From: SIG565 sp045656145 | GTDB lineage: Bacteria > Bacillota > Clostridia > Oscillospirales > Acutalibacteraceae | NCBI GenBank assembly: GCA_045656145.1 | Contig: JAZOQP010000014.1 | Coordinates: 1 to 12,559, forward strand | Reading direction: 5' to 3' | DNA length: 12,559 nucleotides | Part shown: positions 1 through 6,049 of the stretch, piece by piece | Numbering within the stretch: the first letter of the stretch is position 1 | Layout: every line of letters starts with the position of its first letter | The notes under the pieces: model-generated | Told to the model about the DNA's origin: nothing | What the model saw: only the letters and a program-made list of their open reading frames with translations | Database searches by the model: none | Translations under genes and position numbers: made by a program

Positions 1-1224
1 TTATCTCAACCACCTTATGGGTATATGAAGGATCCCGAAAACAAAAAGAAATGGATCATCGATCCAGAAGCTGCAAGTGTTGTAAAGGATATTTTTAAAA
101 TGTGTTTAGAGGGCAAAGGCAATGAAACAATTGCAAGAATACTACAAGAAAGGCAGGTGTTAATTCCAATGGCTTATTGGCAATCCAAAGGGCTTCCGAG
201 AGGAGGAAAGATTAAGCAACCAAACCCTTACAAGTGGTGCAAAACAAGTATTGCAAAGATTCTCTCTCAGCAAGAATACTGCGGTGACGTCATTAACTTC
301 AAAAGCTATTCTATATCCTTTAAGAAAAAGAAACGCATACCAAAGCCCAAAGAGGAATGGATGGTGTTCAAGGATGTACACGAGCCGATTATTGACCGTG
401 AAACCTTTGAACAGGTGCAAAAAAGAAACGTTTCTACAAGACGAAGACAACCCAAACCGCAAAACGCTATTAAAAGCATTTTTTCAGATATGCTTTACTG
501 TGCCGACTGCGGGAGCAAGTTGTGGTTTCACACCAACACCAAAAATCCGAACATCCACTTTTTCAGTTGCTCAAACTATGTAAATGATTATAGAGGCACT
601 TGTCAAACAAGGCATTACGTCAGAGCCGATGCAATTGAGGAAGTGGTAACCTATGAACTACAACGACTTGCCGACTATCTGAAATACGACCAAGAGGGAT
701 TTGCGAAACTGCTTGCCGAAAAAACTAATAAAGATATGCTCGACGAACAGAAAAATGCCAAAACACAAATTGACCAAAGCCTTGCGAGAATCAATAAAAT
801 TGATGTTCTTTATGAACGGCTTTATGAGGACAATGTGTCGGGTAAGGTCACAGATTCATTTTATATGGAACTCTCCCACAAATACGAAAATGAGAAGGAA
901 GAACTGAAAAAGAAAATCTTTAATCTTAAAATTCAACTTGATGAACTCAACAAGAAAGTTTTTCACAAAGAGATGTTTTTATCGGCAATCGAGAAATTTA
1001 TGGAGATGAAAACCATAACGGCACCGCTAATCCGCGAACTTATAGACCATATTGAAGTTCACGAAACCGAAGGCGAAGGAAAATATAAAACCCAACGAAT
1101 TGTGATATTCTACCGATTCGTAGGTTATATAGAAATCCCCGAAAGCGCCGTCTCACGGCCTTTGACAAAGGATACAAGGCAAGGAGTGGCGGTTTCGTAT
1201 ATACCAAAGAAAGTAACAGCATAA
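1..1224 (+). CDS. Large serine recombinase, 5'-truncated by window edge
   Basis: This is a site-specific DNA recombinase of the large serine (resolvase/invertase) family, which moves integrative elements by cutting and rejoining att sites. The frame is open from base 1 (reading LSQPPYGYMKDPENKKKW), so the apparent ATG at 25 is internal. The N-terminal catalytic domain with the active serine, about 130-150 residues, lies outside the window. Visible parts in order are the Recombinase domain (about codons 1-150, with the typical PPYGY start), a zinc ribbon (CADCG, then SCSN and a later Cys), a charged coiled coil (about codons 235-325), and a C-terminal DUF4368-like end (IRELIDHIEVHE). This architecture is known from clostridial conjugative and mobilizable elements, whose recombinase is often the last gene, so an element end probably lies between here and the tRNA. 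Family is sure; the element type is not visible. Confidence 0.93.
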   Translation, partial: LSQPPYGYMKDPENKKKWIIDPEAASVVKDIFKMCLEGKGNETIARILQERQVLIPMAYWQSKGLPRGGKIKQPNPYKWCKTSIAKILSQQEYCGDVINFKSYSISFKKKKRIPKPKEEWMVFKDVHEPIIDRETFEQVQKRNVSTRRRQPKPQNAIKSIFSDMLYCADCGSKLWFHTNTKNPNIHFFSCSNYVNDYRGTCQTRHYVRADAIEEVVTYELQRLADYLKYDQEGFAKLLAEKTNKDMLDEQKNAKTQIDQSLARINKIDVLYERLYEDNVSGKVTDSFYMELSHKYENEKEELKKKIFNLKIQLDELNKKVFHKEMFLSAIEKFMEMKTITAPLIRELIDHIEVHETEGEGKYKTQRIVIFYRFVGYIEIPESAVSRPLTKDTRQGVAVSYIPKKVTA

Positions 1225-1225
1225 C

Positions 1226-1251
1226 AAAAAAGGAGCAGGATACCCTGCTCC
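1226..1251 (-). terminator. Intrinsic terminator on the minus strand at the recombinase 3' end
   Basis: An 8-bp perfect inverted repeat, GGAGCAGG (1232-1239) and CCTGCTCC (1244-1251), encloses a 4-nt loop. Six A residues at 1226-1231 become a T6 tract on the minus strand. There is no T tract on the plus side, so it should stop transcription coming from the tRNA side toward the recombinase. It starts 7 bases after the recombinase stop codon. It may also protect the recombinase mRNA 3' end. Confidence 0.7.
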
Positions 1252-1277
1252 GATACATAGAAAATACTGATGTGCAT

Positions 1278-1319
1278 AAAAAAGAATGTTCATAACGGTC
1301 AAGTCCGTTATGAACATTC
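1278..1319 (-). terminator. Intrinsic terminator of tRNA-Leu
   Basis: A perfect 15-bp inverted repeat (1284-1298 and 1305-1319) has a 6-nt loop. On the minus strand it is followed by a T6 tract (A6 at 1278-1283). It begins 5 bases beyond the encoded CCA end of the minus-strand tRNA, exactly where a tRNA terminator is expected. Confidence 0.9.
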
Positions 1320-1323
1320 AACA

Positions 1324-1410
1324 TGGTGCCGGTGGCGGGACTCGAACCCGCACGATGTCGCCATCAACGGATTTTGAGTCCGTCACGTCTGCCAATTCCA
1401 TCACACCGGC
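1324..1410 (-). tRNA. tRNA-Leu (anticodon CAA)
   Basis: The reverse complement folds as a class II tRNA of 87 nt. The acceptor stem is GCCGGTG/CACCGGC, followed by discriminator A and an encoded CCA. The D arm carries the leucine-typical GGAATTGGCAGAC. The anticodon stem ACGGA/TCCGT holds the loop CTCAAAA, giving anticodon CAA (decodes UUG). A long variable arm has stem GATG/CATC, and the T arm is GCGGG-TTCGAGT-CCCGC. The encoded CCA and long variable arm fit bacterial tRNA-Leu. It is transcribed away from the deacetylase gene and toward the recombinase, with its own promoter and terminator. Confidence 0.97.
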
Positions 1411-1442
1411 GCATTATATTTAAACATTTTTACGCAACACCT

Positions 1443-1471
1443 ATTATAACCAATGTTTTTATTAAAATCAA
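1443..1471 (-). promoter_or_regulatory. Sigma-A-type promoter of tRNA-Leu
   Basis: On the minus strand, TTGATT (1471-1466) and TATAAT (1448-1443) are separated by 17 bases. This predicts a start about 25 nt before the mature tRNA 5' end. A second TATAAT closer to the gene (1418-1413) is too near to serve. Confidence 0.75.
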
Positions 1472-1481
1472 GTCTTTTTTC

Positions 1482-1510
1482 TTGACTTTTAAAATTAATA
1501 AGTGTATTAT
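1482..1510 (+). promoter_or_regulatory. Sigma-A-type promoter of the deacetylase gene
   Basis: TTGACT (1482-1487) and TATTAT (1505-1510) are 17 bases apart, with a TG just before the -10 box (extended -10). The -35 lies 10 bases from the -35 of the divergent tRNA promoter, so the two promoters are back to back. Confidence 0.75.
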
Positions 1511-1535
1511 AACCTTTGAAAGAAGGTATTTTATT

Positions 1536-2393
1536 ATGCGTTACAGATATATGCGTTTCCCGGGCGGCAAACTTAAGGCCGTTACCTTTAGTTTTGATGA
1601 TGGTTGCCGTGAGGATATAAAGCTTGCCGAGTTATTAAACTCCTATAATTTAAAATGCACCTTTAATGTTTGCAGCGGCTTCATTAAAAATCCTGGCGAA
1701 AAATTCTTGAATGCAGATGAAATCAAGCGTTATTTATTAGATGCAGGCCATGAAATTGCTGTTCATGGAGACCGCCATCGAGCACCGGGAAGCAACACCG
1801 CCATTGATATAATAACCGATGTTTTAGACTGCCGCCGTGAGCTTGAGAAAACTTTTGGAAAAATCATTCGCGGCATGGCTTATCCCGATTCGGGCATTGC
1901 TCGTTTCCACAATGGTGCTACCTACGAAGATGTTAAGCGAATTCTTACCGATTGCGGAATTGTTTATGCCCGCTCCCTTGTGCGCAGAAACGATTTTATG
2001 CTCCCTGAGGATTGGCACAATTGGTGCTCAACCATTGCTCCCGGAGATGCAGGTTATTTAGAGCTCGCCGATAAGTTTTGCTCACTAAATGAGCAAAATT
2101 GCACTAACGATGCTGCTTGGCCAAAGCTTTTCTACACCTGGGGACACGCCTATGGAATTGATGAAAATTTAGGCGATATGCTCCGCGCCCTTTGCGATAA
2201 AATCGCAAACAAAGAGGACACCTGGTATGCCACAAACATAGAAATTTATGAATATGTTAATGCATATCGTTCACTCATTTTTAGCGCCGATGGTACAATC
2301 TGCTACAACCCCACCCTTATGAAAATTTGGTTTGTGGTTGATGGAAAGCATTTCAGTATTGAACCGGGAGAAACAAAAACCTTAAATGTATAA
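1536..2393 (+). CDS. Polysaccharide deacetylase family protein (NodB/CE4 fold)
   Basis: This 285-residue protein has the NodB-homology fold of carbohydrate esterase family 4, metal-dependent enzymes that remove acetyl groups from amino sugars. Motif 1 is TFSFDDG (17-23, with the two Asp). Motif 2 is HGDRH (His77, His81), completing a likely Asp-His-His metal site. The usual RxPY/F motif 3 is represented only by GMAYPDSG. There is no signal peptide or membrane segment, so it is predicted to be cytoplasmic, unlike wall-acting peptidoglycan deacetylases; the natural substrate is unknown. An ATG at 1536 has AGAAGG (1521-1526) 9 bases upstream; any longer reading would run through the tRNA. It is a single-gene unit with its own promoter and terminator. 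Confidence 0.88.
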   Translation: MRYRYMRFPGGKLKAVTFSFDDGCREDIKLAELLNSYNLKCTFNVCSGFIKNPGEKFLNADEIKRYLLDAGHEIAVHGDRHRAPGSNTAIDIITDVLDCRRELEKTFGKIIRGMAYPDSGIARFHNGATYEDVKRILTDCGIVYARSLVRRNDFMLPEDWHNWCSTIAPGDAGYLELADKFCSLNEQNCTNDAAWPKLFYTWGHAYGIDENLGDMLRALCDKIANKEDTWYATNIEIYEYVNAYRSLIFSADGTICYNPTLMKIWFVVDGKHFSIEPGETKTLNV

Positions 2394-2397
2394 TCTT

Positions 2398-2427
2398 AAA
2401 CGCATCTGTTAAACAGGTGCGTTTTTT
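2398..2427 (+). terminator. Intrinsic terminator after the deacetylase gene
   Basis: The stem AAACGCATCTG (2398-2408) pairs with CAGGTGCGTTT (2414-2424) through one G-T pair, with a 5-nt loop. It runs into TTTTTT (2422-2427). It begins 5 bases after the deacetylase stop codon. Confidence 0.88.
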
Positions 2428-2471
2428 GTATTTATAACCTTTTGCCGCTAATACTAAAACAGGTGAAAAAT

Positions 2472-2837
2472 ATGAAAAAACTAAAAAAATTCAATTTAAC
2501 CTTTGGAGCATTGGCAACGCTTACAGGATTTATTAACGGACTGCTTGGCGCAGGCGGCGGTATGATAACGGTGCCGCTTCTTAAAAAGATGGGTTTTTCT
2601 CAAAAACAGGCGCAGGAAAATGCCATTGCGGTAATTCTACCAATAACTTTAATTAGCAGCATTGTTTATCTGCTATCTTCCTATGTATCGATTACCGACC
2701 CTCTTCCCTACATCCCCGGTGGAATAATCGGAGCATTTATAGGAACTAAATTTATGAAAAAATTATCAAGCAAAACGCTTCGCTATATATTTGCGGGATT
2801 TATGCTTTATGCGGGAGTAAGACTTTTATGCAAATAG
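2472..2837 (+). CDS. Half-size TauE/SafE (TSUP) family transporter subunit, N-half type
   Basis: A 121-residue integral membrane protein resembling one repeat of the TauE/SafE (DUF81, TSUP) anion/sulfur-compound exporter family. The family's glycine motif is clear near the N terminus (GFINGLLGAGGGMITVPLL, about residues 18-36). It is followed by about three more hydrophobic segments, including PGGIIGAFIGTKFMKKL. Full-length members are usually about 250 residues with two such repeats; here each repeat is a separate gene. The chosen ATG at 2472 has AGGTG 6 bases upstream; a TTG at 2442 in the same frame lacks a convincing site. The gene overlaps its partner by 10 bases, implying coupled translation and a probable two-subunit transporter. 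The substrate cannot be deduced. Confidence 0.82.
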   Translation: MKKLKKFNLTFGALATLTGFINGLLGAGGGMITVPLLKKMGFSQKQAQENAIAVILPITLISSIVYLLSSYVSITDPLPYIPGGIIGAFIGTKFMKKLSSKTLRYIFAGFMLYAGVRLLCK

Positions 2838-3193
2838 ATTTTTCTGCCCTTTTAGCCGGAATCTTTTCGGGGGTTATTGCCTCAATGGGTATGGGTGGCG
2901 GCGCGGTGCTGCTTATTTACCTTAACCTTTTCACTACTATCAGTGGTCTTGCCGCCCAAGGAATTAACCTTATTTTCTTTATACCTACCGCTGTTTTTTC
3001 ATTAATAATATACATTAAAAATAAAGAAATTAAATGGAAAAACATTATACCCATTACAATTTTTGGAATTTTAGGGGCAGGGCTTGGTCTTTTTTTAACA
3101 AGATTTCTTGAAACCGCTCTTTTAACAAAACTTTTCGGTGGTTTTTTAATTATAATAGCTATTAAAGAAATTTTTTCAAAAGATAAGAAATAA
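2828..3193 (+). CDS. Half-size TauE/SafE (TSUP) family transporter subunit, C-half type
   Basis: A second 121-residue membrane protein of the TauE/SafE family, beginning MQIDFSALLAGIFSGVIASMG. The repeat motif is MGMGGGAVLLIYL, equivalent to the start of the second repeat in full-length members. Three to four hydrophobic segments follow (LIFFIPTAVFSLIIYI, IIPITIFGILGAGLGLFL, LFGGFLIIIAI). It starts inside the previous gene with GGGAG (2813-2817) 10 bases ahead, so it has its own start rather than needing a frameshift. The two proteins probably form a heteromeric channel, as single-repeat transporters often do; this is inferred. It ends just before the lexA promoter, and I see no terminator hairpin there. 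Confidence 0.82.
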   Translation: MQIDFSALLAGIFSGVIASMGMGGGAVLLIYLNLFTTISGLAAQGINLIFFIPTAVFSLIIYIKNKEIKWKNIIPITIFGILGAGLGLFLTRFLETALLTKLFGGFLIIIAIKEIFSKDKK

Positions 3194-3196
3194 CCC

Positions 3197-3225
3197 TTGA
3201 AAAAGAACAAGCGTTCTGCTATACT
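3197..3225 (+). promoter_or_regulatory. lexA promoter
   Basis: TTGAAA (3197-3202) and TATACT (3220-3225) are separated by 17 bases. An alternative -10, TATAAT at 3225-3230, would leave a 22-base spacer and is less likely. The SOS box lies inside the spacer, so bound LexA would block RNA polymerase. Confidence 0.75.
3204..3217 (+). promoter_or_regulatory. LexA (SOS) box
   Basis: AGAAC-AAGC-GTTCT is a perfect 5+5 palindrome containing the GAAC-N4-GTTC core of the Gram-positive LexA/DinR operator. Its position between the -35 and -10 of the lexA promoter fits the autoregulation known for lexA genes. Confidence 0.9.
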
Positions 3226-3256
3226 ATAATAGGAAAAATACTATGGAGGTTTATAT

Positions 3257-3847
3257 ATGTCAAGACCTACTTTATCCGAAAAGCAATTAAAAGTGTATAA
3301 CTATCTTGTTAAAACCATTTCTGAAGGTGTACCCCCCACCGTTCGCGAAATATGCAATGCGCTCTCAATTAAATCAACCTCAACCGTTCACGCTATTTTA
3401 GGGGCTTTGGAGGATGGCGGCTACATCTACCGCGACCCAAGATTTTCTAGAGCAATTCGTATTGAGGGTGCCGATAATGTGGCTCAAGTACCCGTGCTTG
3501 GCAGGGTTACTGCGGGTAAACCTATTTTAGCAGTTGAGGAAATTGAGGACTATATTCCCTTTTCCGCAGGCTCTTCAGAGGGACTTTTTGCGCTAAAGGT
3601 TGTGGGGCTCAGTATGAAAAATGTTGGCATTTTAGATGGAGATATTGTTATAGCAGATAAAAACGCTTATATAAGTGTTGGCGATATTGTAATTGGTATG
3701 GATGGCGATGAAGCCACCGTTAAGCGTTACATAAAAGAAAAGGATGGCACCATTGTCTTTATGCCCGAAAACGAAGATTTTGACCCGATTTACCCCGAAA
3801 ATCCATCAATTTTAGGCAAGGTAATCGGCTCATACAGAAGGTATTAA
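3257..3847 (+). CDS. lexA: LexA repressor, SOS response
   Basis: LexA represses DNA-damage genes and cleaves itself when RecA filaments form. The 196-residue product has an N-terminal winged helix-turn-helix (about residues 1-68; the PTVREICNALSIKSTSTVHAIL part includes the recognition helix). The C-terminal S24-type peptidase domain shows the cleavage site Ala86-Gly87 (RVTAGKPI), nucleophile Ser119 (GLSMKN) and general base Lys156 (TVKRY). All key residues are present, so autocleavage should work. GGAGG (3245-3249) lies 7 bases before the ATG. The promoter carries a LexA box, so expression is probably autoregulated. rnhA follows after 3 bases and is probably co-transcribed. Confidence 0.98.
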   Translation: MSRPTLSEKQLKVYNYLVKTISEGVPPTVREICNALSIKSTSTVHAILGALEDGGYIYRDPRFSRAIRIEGADNVAQVPVLGRVTAGKPILAVEEIEDYIPFSAGSSEGLFALKVVGLSMKNVGILDGDIVIADKNAYISVGDIVIGMDGDEATVKRYIKEKDGTIVFMPENEDFDPIYPENPSILGKVIGSYRRY

Positions 3848-3850
3848 TTT

Positions 3851-4288
3851 ATGAAGAAATATATTGAAATGTTTACAGATGGTGCCTGCTCAGGCAACCC
3901 CGGTCCTGGAGGTTGGGGCGCAATTCTCCGCTATGCAGGGCGCGAAAAAGAGCTTTGCGGAGGCGAGCGCGAAACCACAAATAACCGAATGGAATTAAGC
4001 GCGGTAATTTATGGGCTCAAGGCCTTAAAAGAGCCCTGCCTTGTTAAAATAACAACCGATTCAAAATATGTTGTTGATGCTATAAATCAAGGATGGGCAA
4101 GGTCATGGCAAAATAATGGTTGGCGCAAGGCTGATAAGAAGCCTGCCCTAAACATTGACCTTTGGGAAGAACTTTTAAACCTCTTAGATATTCATGATGT
4201 TGAATTTAATTGGGTTAAGGGCCACGCGGGGCATCCCGAAAACGAGCGATGCGATAAATTAGCGGTAGATTTTTACAAAAATTTTTGA
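3851..4288 (+). CDS. rnhA: Ribonuclease HI
   Basis: RNase HI cuts the RNA strand of RNA:DNA hybrids, removing R-loops and replication primers. The 145-residue protein is close to the E. coli enzyme in length (155) and carries the complete active site: Asp10 (TDGACSGNPG), Glu48 (NNRMEL), Asp70 (TTDSKYV), His125 (KGHAGHPEN) and Asp135 (ERCDKLA). The Trp-rich handle region (WARSWQNNGWRKADKKP) that grips the hybrid is also present. Its ribosome binding site AGAAGG (3836-3841) lies within the end of lexA, and only 3 bases separate the two genes, so translation is probably coupled and transcription shared from the SOS-controlled promoter. No hairpin terminator is evident after it. Confidence 0.97.
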   Translation: MKKYIEMFTDGACSGNPGPGGWGAILRYAGREKELCGGERETTNNRMELSAVIYGLKALKEPCLVKITTDSKYVVDAINQGWARSWQNNGWRKADKKPALNIDLWEELLNLLDIHDVEFNWVKGHAGHPENERCDKLAVDFYKNF

Positions 4289-4296
4289 TTTGCCTA

Positions 4297-4325
4297 TTGA
4301 AAAGTGGACTGAAATGGTATACAAT
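4297..4325 (+). promoter_or_regulatory. Promoter of the nifS-nifU-queT-S1-mrp run
   Basis: TTGAAA (4297-4302) and TACAAT (4320-4325) have a 17-base spacer, in an otherwise AT-rich gap of 76 bases between rnhA and nifS. No Rrf2/IscR-type operator palindrome was recognised, and no rrf2 gene lies beside it. Confidence 0.65.
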
Positions 4326-4364
4326 ATTACGGACAAATAATATTTATATAGGGAAGTTTTTTGA

Positions 4365-5549
4365 ATGCAAAAATTTATCTACGCTGACAACAGCGCAACA
4401 ACCTCTTTAAGTAAGACTGCGCTTGATAGCATGATGCCTTTCTTAACAACCGAATTTGGCAACGCTTCAAGCCTTTATTCCTTCGCGGATTCTTCAAAAA
4501 TTGCAATTGAAAATGCAAGGCATACCGTAGCTGAAATACTCGGCGCCGAAGATAATGAAATTTATTTCACCGCCTCGGGCAGTGAAGCCGATAACTGGGC
4601 CATTAAAGGCTATGCCAAAACAATGCTTAAAAAGGGTAAAAACCATATTATTTCAAGCAAGTTTGAGCATCATGCAGTTTTGCACACACTCAAAAGTCTT
4701 GAGAAAGATGGCTTTGAAATAACTCTTTTAAATGTTCATTCAAACGGAATTGTAGACCCCGAAGAGTTGAAAAATGCTATTAAAGACACAACCGGCCTTG
4801 TAACCATAATGTATGCCAACAATGAAATCGGCACCATTCAACCCATTTCAGAGATTGGCGCTATATGCCGAGAAAAAGGCATTGTTTTCCACACCGATGC
4901 CGTTCAAGCGGTTGGCAATATTAAAATAGATGTTAAAGCAGAAAATATAGATATGCTTTCCCTTTCGGGTCATAAATTCCATGGACCTAAGGGAACGGGC
5001 GTTTTATATATCCGCCGCGGTGTTTTCCCGAAAAACCTAATTGATGGCGGCGCTCAGGAAAGAAACAAGCGCGCAGGCACCGAAAACACAGCAGGTATAG
5101 TTGGCCTTGCTGCCGCACTTAAAGAATCGGCAGAAACAATGGAAAAAAGAAATGAAAAATGCAAGCAAATCCGCGATTATATAATGGAAACCTGCCTTAA
5201 AATTGAGCGTTCGCGCGTTAACGGAGATAGAATTAAAAGGCTTCCCGGTAATGTTAATATGTGTTTCGAGGGAATTGAGGGAGAATCTCTTCTCCTTATG
5301 CTTGATGCAAAGGGCGTTTGCGCCTCCTCAGGCTCTGCTTGCACTTCAGGCTCGCTTGACCCTAGCCATGTACTTTTATCAATAGGTCTTCCCCATGAAG
5401 TAGCCCACGGCTCTTTAAGACTTTCTTTCTCGGAAGATAACACTATGGAAGATGCAAAATATATCTGCGAAATTTTACCGCCTATAATTGATAGACTCAG
5501 AAGTATGTCTCCTTTATGGGATAGAATTAAAAAGGAAGAAAAGGAATAA
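4365..5549 (+). CDS. nifS: Cysteine desulfurase (NifS/IscS type)
   Basis: A PLP enzyme that converts cysteine to alanine and passes the sulfur as a persulfide for Fe-S cluster and thio-cofactor synthesis. The 394-residue length is normal for the group I (NifS/IscS) class. Visible features are the PLP lysine Lys204 in SLSGHKFHGPKG, the PLP-contact His102/His103 (FEHHAVL), the Asp178/Gln181 region (HTDAVQAVG), and the catalytic Cys326 on the mobile loop (SSGSACTSGSLDPSHVL). That long loop is typical of group I rather than SufS. GGGAAG (4351-4356) sits 8 bases before the ATG. It is followed after 4 bases by the scaffold gene nifU, the usual clostridial pair. Confidence 0.95.
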   Translation: MQKFIYADNSATTSLSKTALDSMMPFLTTEFGNASSLYSFADSSKIAIENARHTVAEILGAEDNEIYFTASGSEADNWAIKGYAKTMLKKGKNHIISSKFEHHAVLHTLKSLEKDGFEITLLNVHSNGIVDPEELKNAIKDTTGLVTIMYANNEIGTIQPISEIGAICREKGIVFHTDAVQAVGNIKIDVKAENIDMLSLSGHKFHGPKGTGVLYIRRGVFPKNLIDGGAQERNKRAGTENTAGIVGLAAALKESAETMEKRNEKCKQIRDYIMETCLKIERSRVNGDRIKRLPGNVNMCFEGIEGESLLLMLDAKGVCASSGSACTSGSLDPSHVLLSIGLPHEVAHGSLRLSFSEDNTMEDAKYICEILPPIIDRLRSMSPLWDRIKKEEKE

Positions 5550-5553
5550 ATTT

Positions 5554-5988
5554 ATGTATACAAAACAAGTTATGGATCATTTTGAAAATCCAAGAAATGT
5601 TGGAGAACTACCTGATGCTAATGGTGTCGGTGAAGTAGGAAACGCAAAATGCGGCGACATTATGCGTATGTACTTAAAAATAGAAAACGGAATTATTGCT
5701 GATGTTAAATTCAAAACCTATGGATGCGCTTCGGCTATTGCCACAAGTTCTATCGCAACCGAGCTTATTAAAGGTCAGCCCATTGAAAAGGCACTTGAAC
5801 TTTCAAACAAGGCGGTTGTTGAGGCTTTAGGCGGTTTACCCACCCATAAAATTCATTGCTCTGTTTTAGCCGAGCAGGCAATTAAGGCCGCTCTTGCCGA
5901 TTATTACACAAGGCAGGGTGTTGACCCCACCCCATTTGTTGGGGAACTTCACCACGACTGCGACCACTGCGAATCCTGTGGCCATTAA
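5554..5988 (+). CDS. nifU: Fe-S cluster assembly scaffold (NifU/IscU-like) with Cys/His-rich tail
   Basis: This 144-residue protein is the U-type scaffold on which a nascent [2Fe-2S] cluster is built with sulfur from NifS. The three conserved cysteines are Cys33 (NAKCGD, with Asp35), Cys58 (YGCASAIATSS) and Cys102 (KIHCSVLAE). The C terminus carries an extra metal-binding-looking tail, HHDCDHCESCGH, beyond the IscU core. No C-terminal Nfu domain is present. The chosen ATG at 5554 has AAGGA 8 bases ahead, overlapping the end of nifS. Upstream in-frame extension would overlap nifS and lacks family similarity. It is co-transcribed with nifS and probably with queT. Confidence 0.94.
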   Translation: MYTKQVMDHFENPRNVGELPDANGVGEVGNAKCGDIMRMYLKIENGIIADVKFKTYGCASAIATSSIATELIKGQPIEKALELSNKAVVEALGGLPTHKIHCSVLAEQAIKAALADYYTRQGVDPTPFVGELHHDCDHCESCGH

Positions 5989-5998
5989 TTAAGCAATT

Positions 5999-6040
5999 AG
6001 TCAGTTCGCAATATCCTGACTTAAAATAAAACTACGGAGG
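5999..6040 (+). promoter_or_regulatory. preQ1-I riboswitch controlling queT translation
   Basis: A 6-bp stem, AGTCAG (5999-6004) with CTGACT (6016-6021), encloses the 11-nt loop TTCGCAATATC. An A-rich tail TTAAAATAAAACTACGGAGG follows. This matches the small preQ1-I aptamer closely: the Thermoanaerobacter tengcongensis aptamer has the same UCGCA loop start and an A-rich tail ending in GG. The tail runs directly into the queT ribosome binding site (GGAGG, 6036-6040). Ligand-stabilised pseudoknot formation would therefore sequester it, which is translational control. It sits only 10 bases after nifU. Confidence 0.87.
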
Positions 6041-6049
6041 AATTCCCCT

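Noticed and set aside
1299..1380. Similarity between the tRNA-Leu anticodon arm (ACGGACTC) and the terminator loop region (ACGGACTT)
   Set aside because: An 8-9 base resemblance with no extension; probably chance rather than a duplicated tRNA fragment.
1323..1535. N-terminal extension of the deacetylase reading frame starting near 1323
   Set aside because: It would translate antisense through tRNA-Leu and the promoter region; a good SD and ATG exist at 1521-1538.
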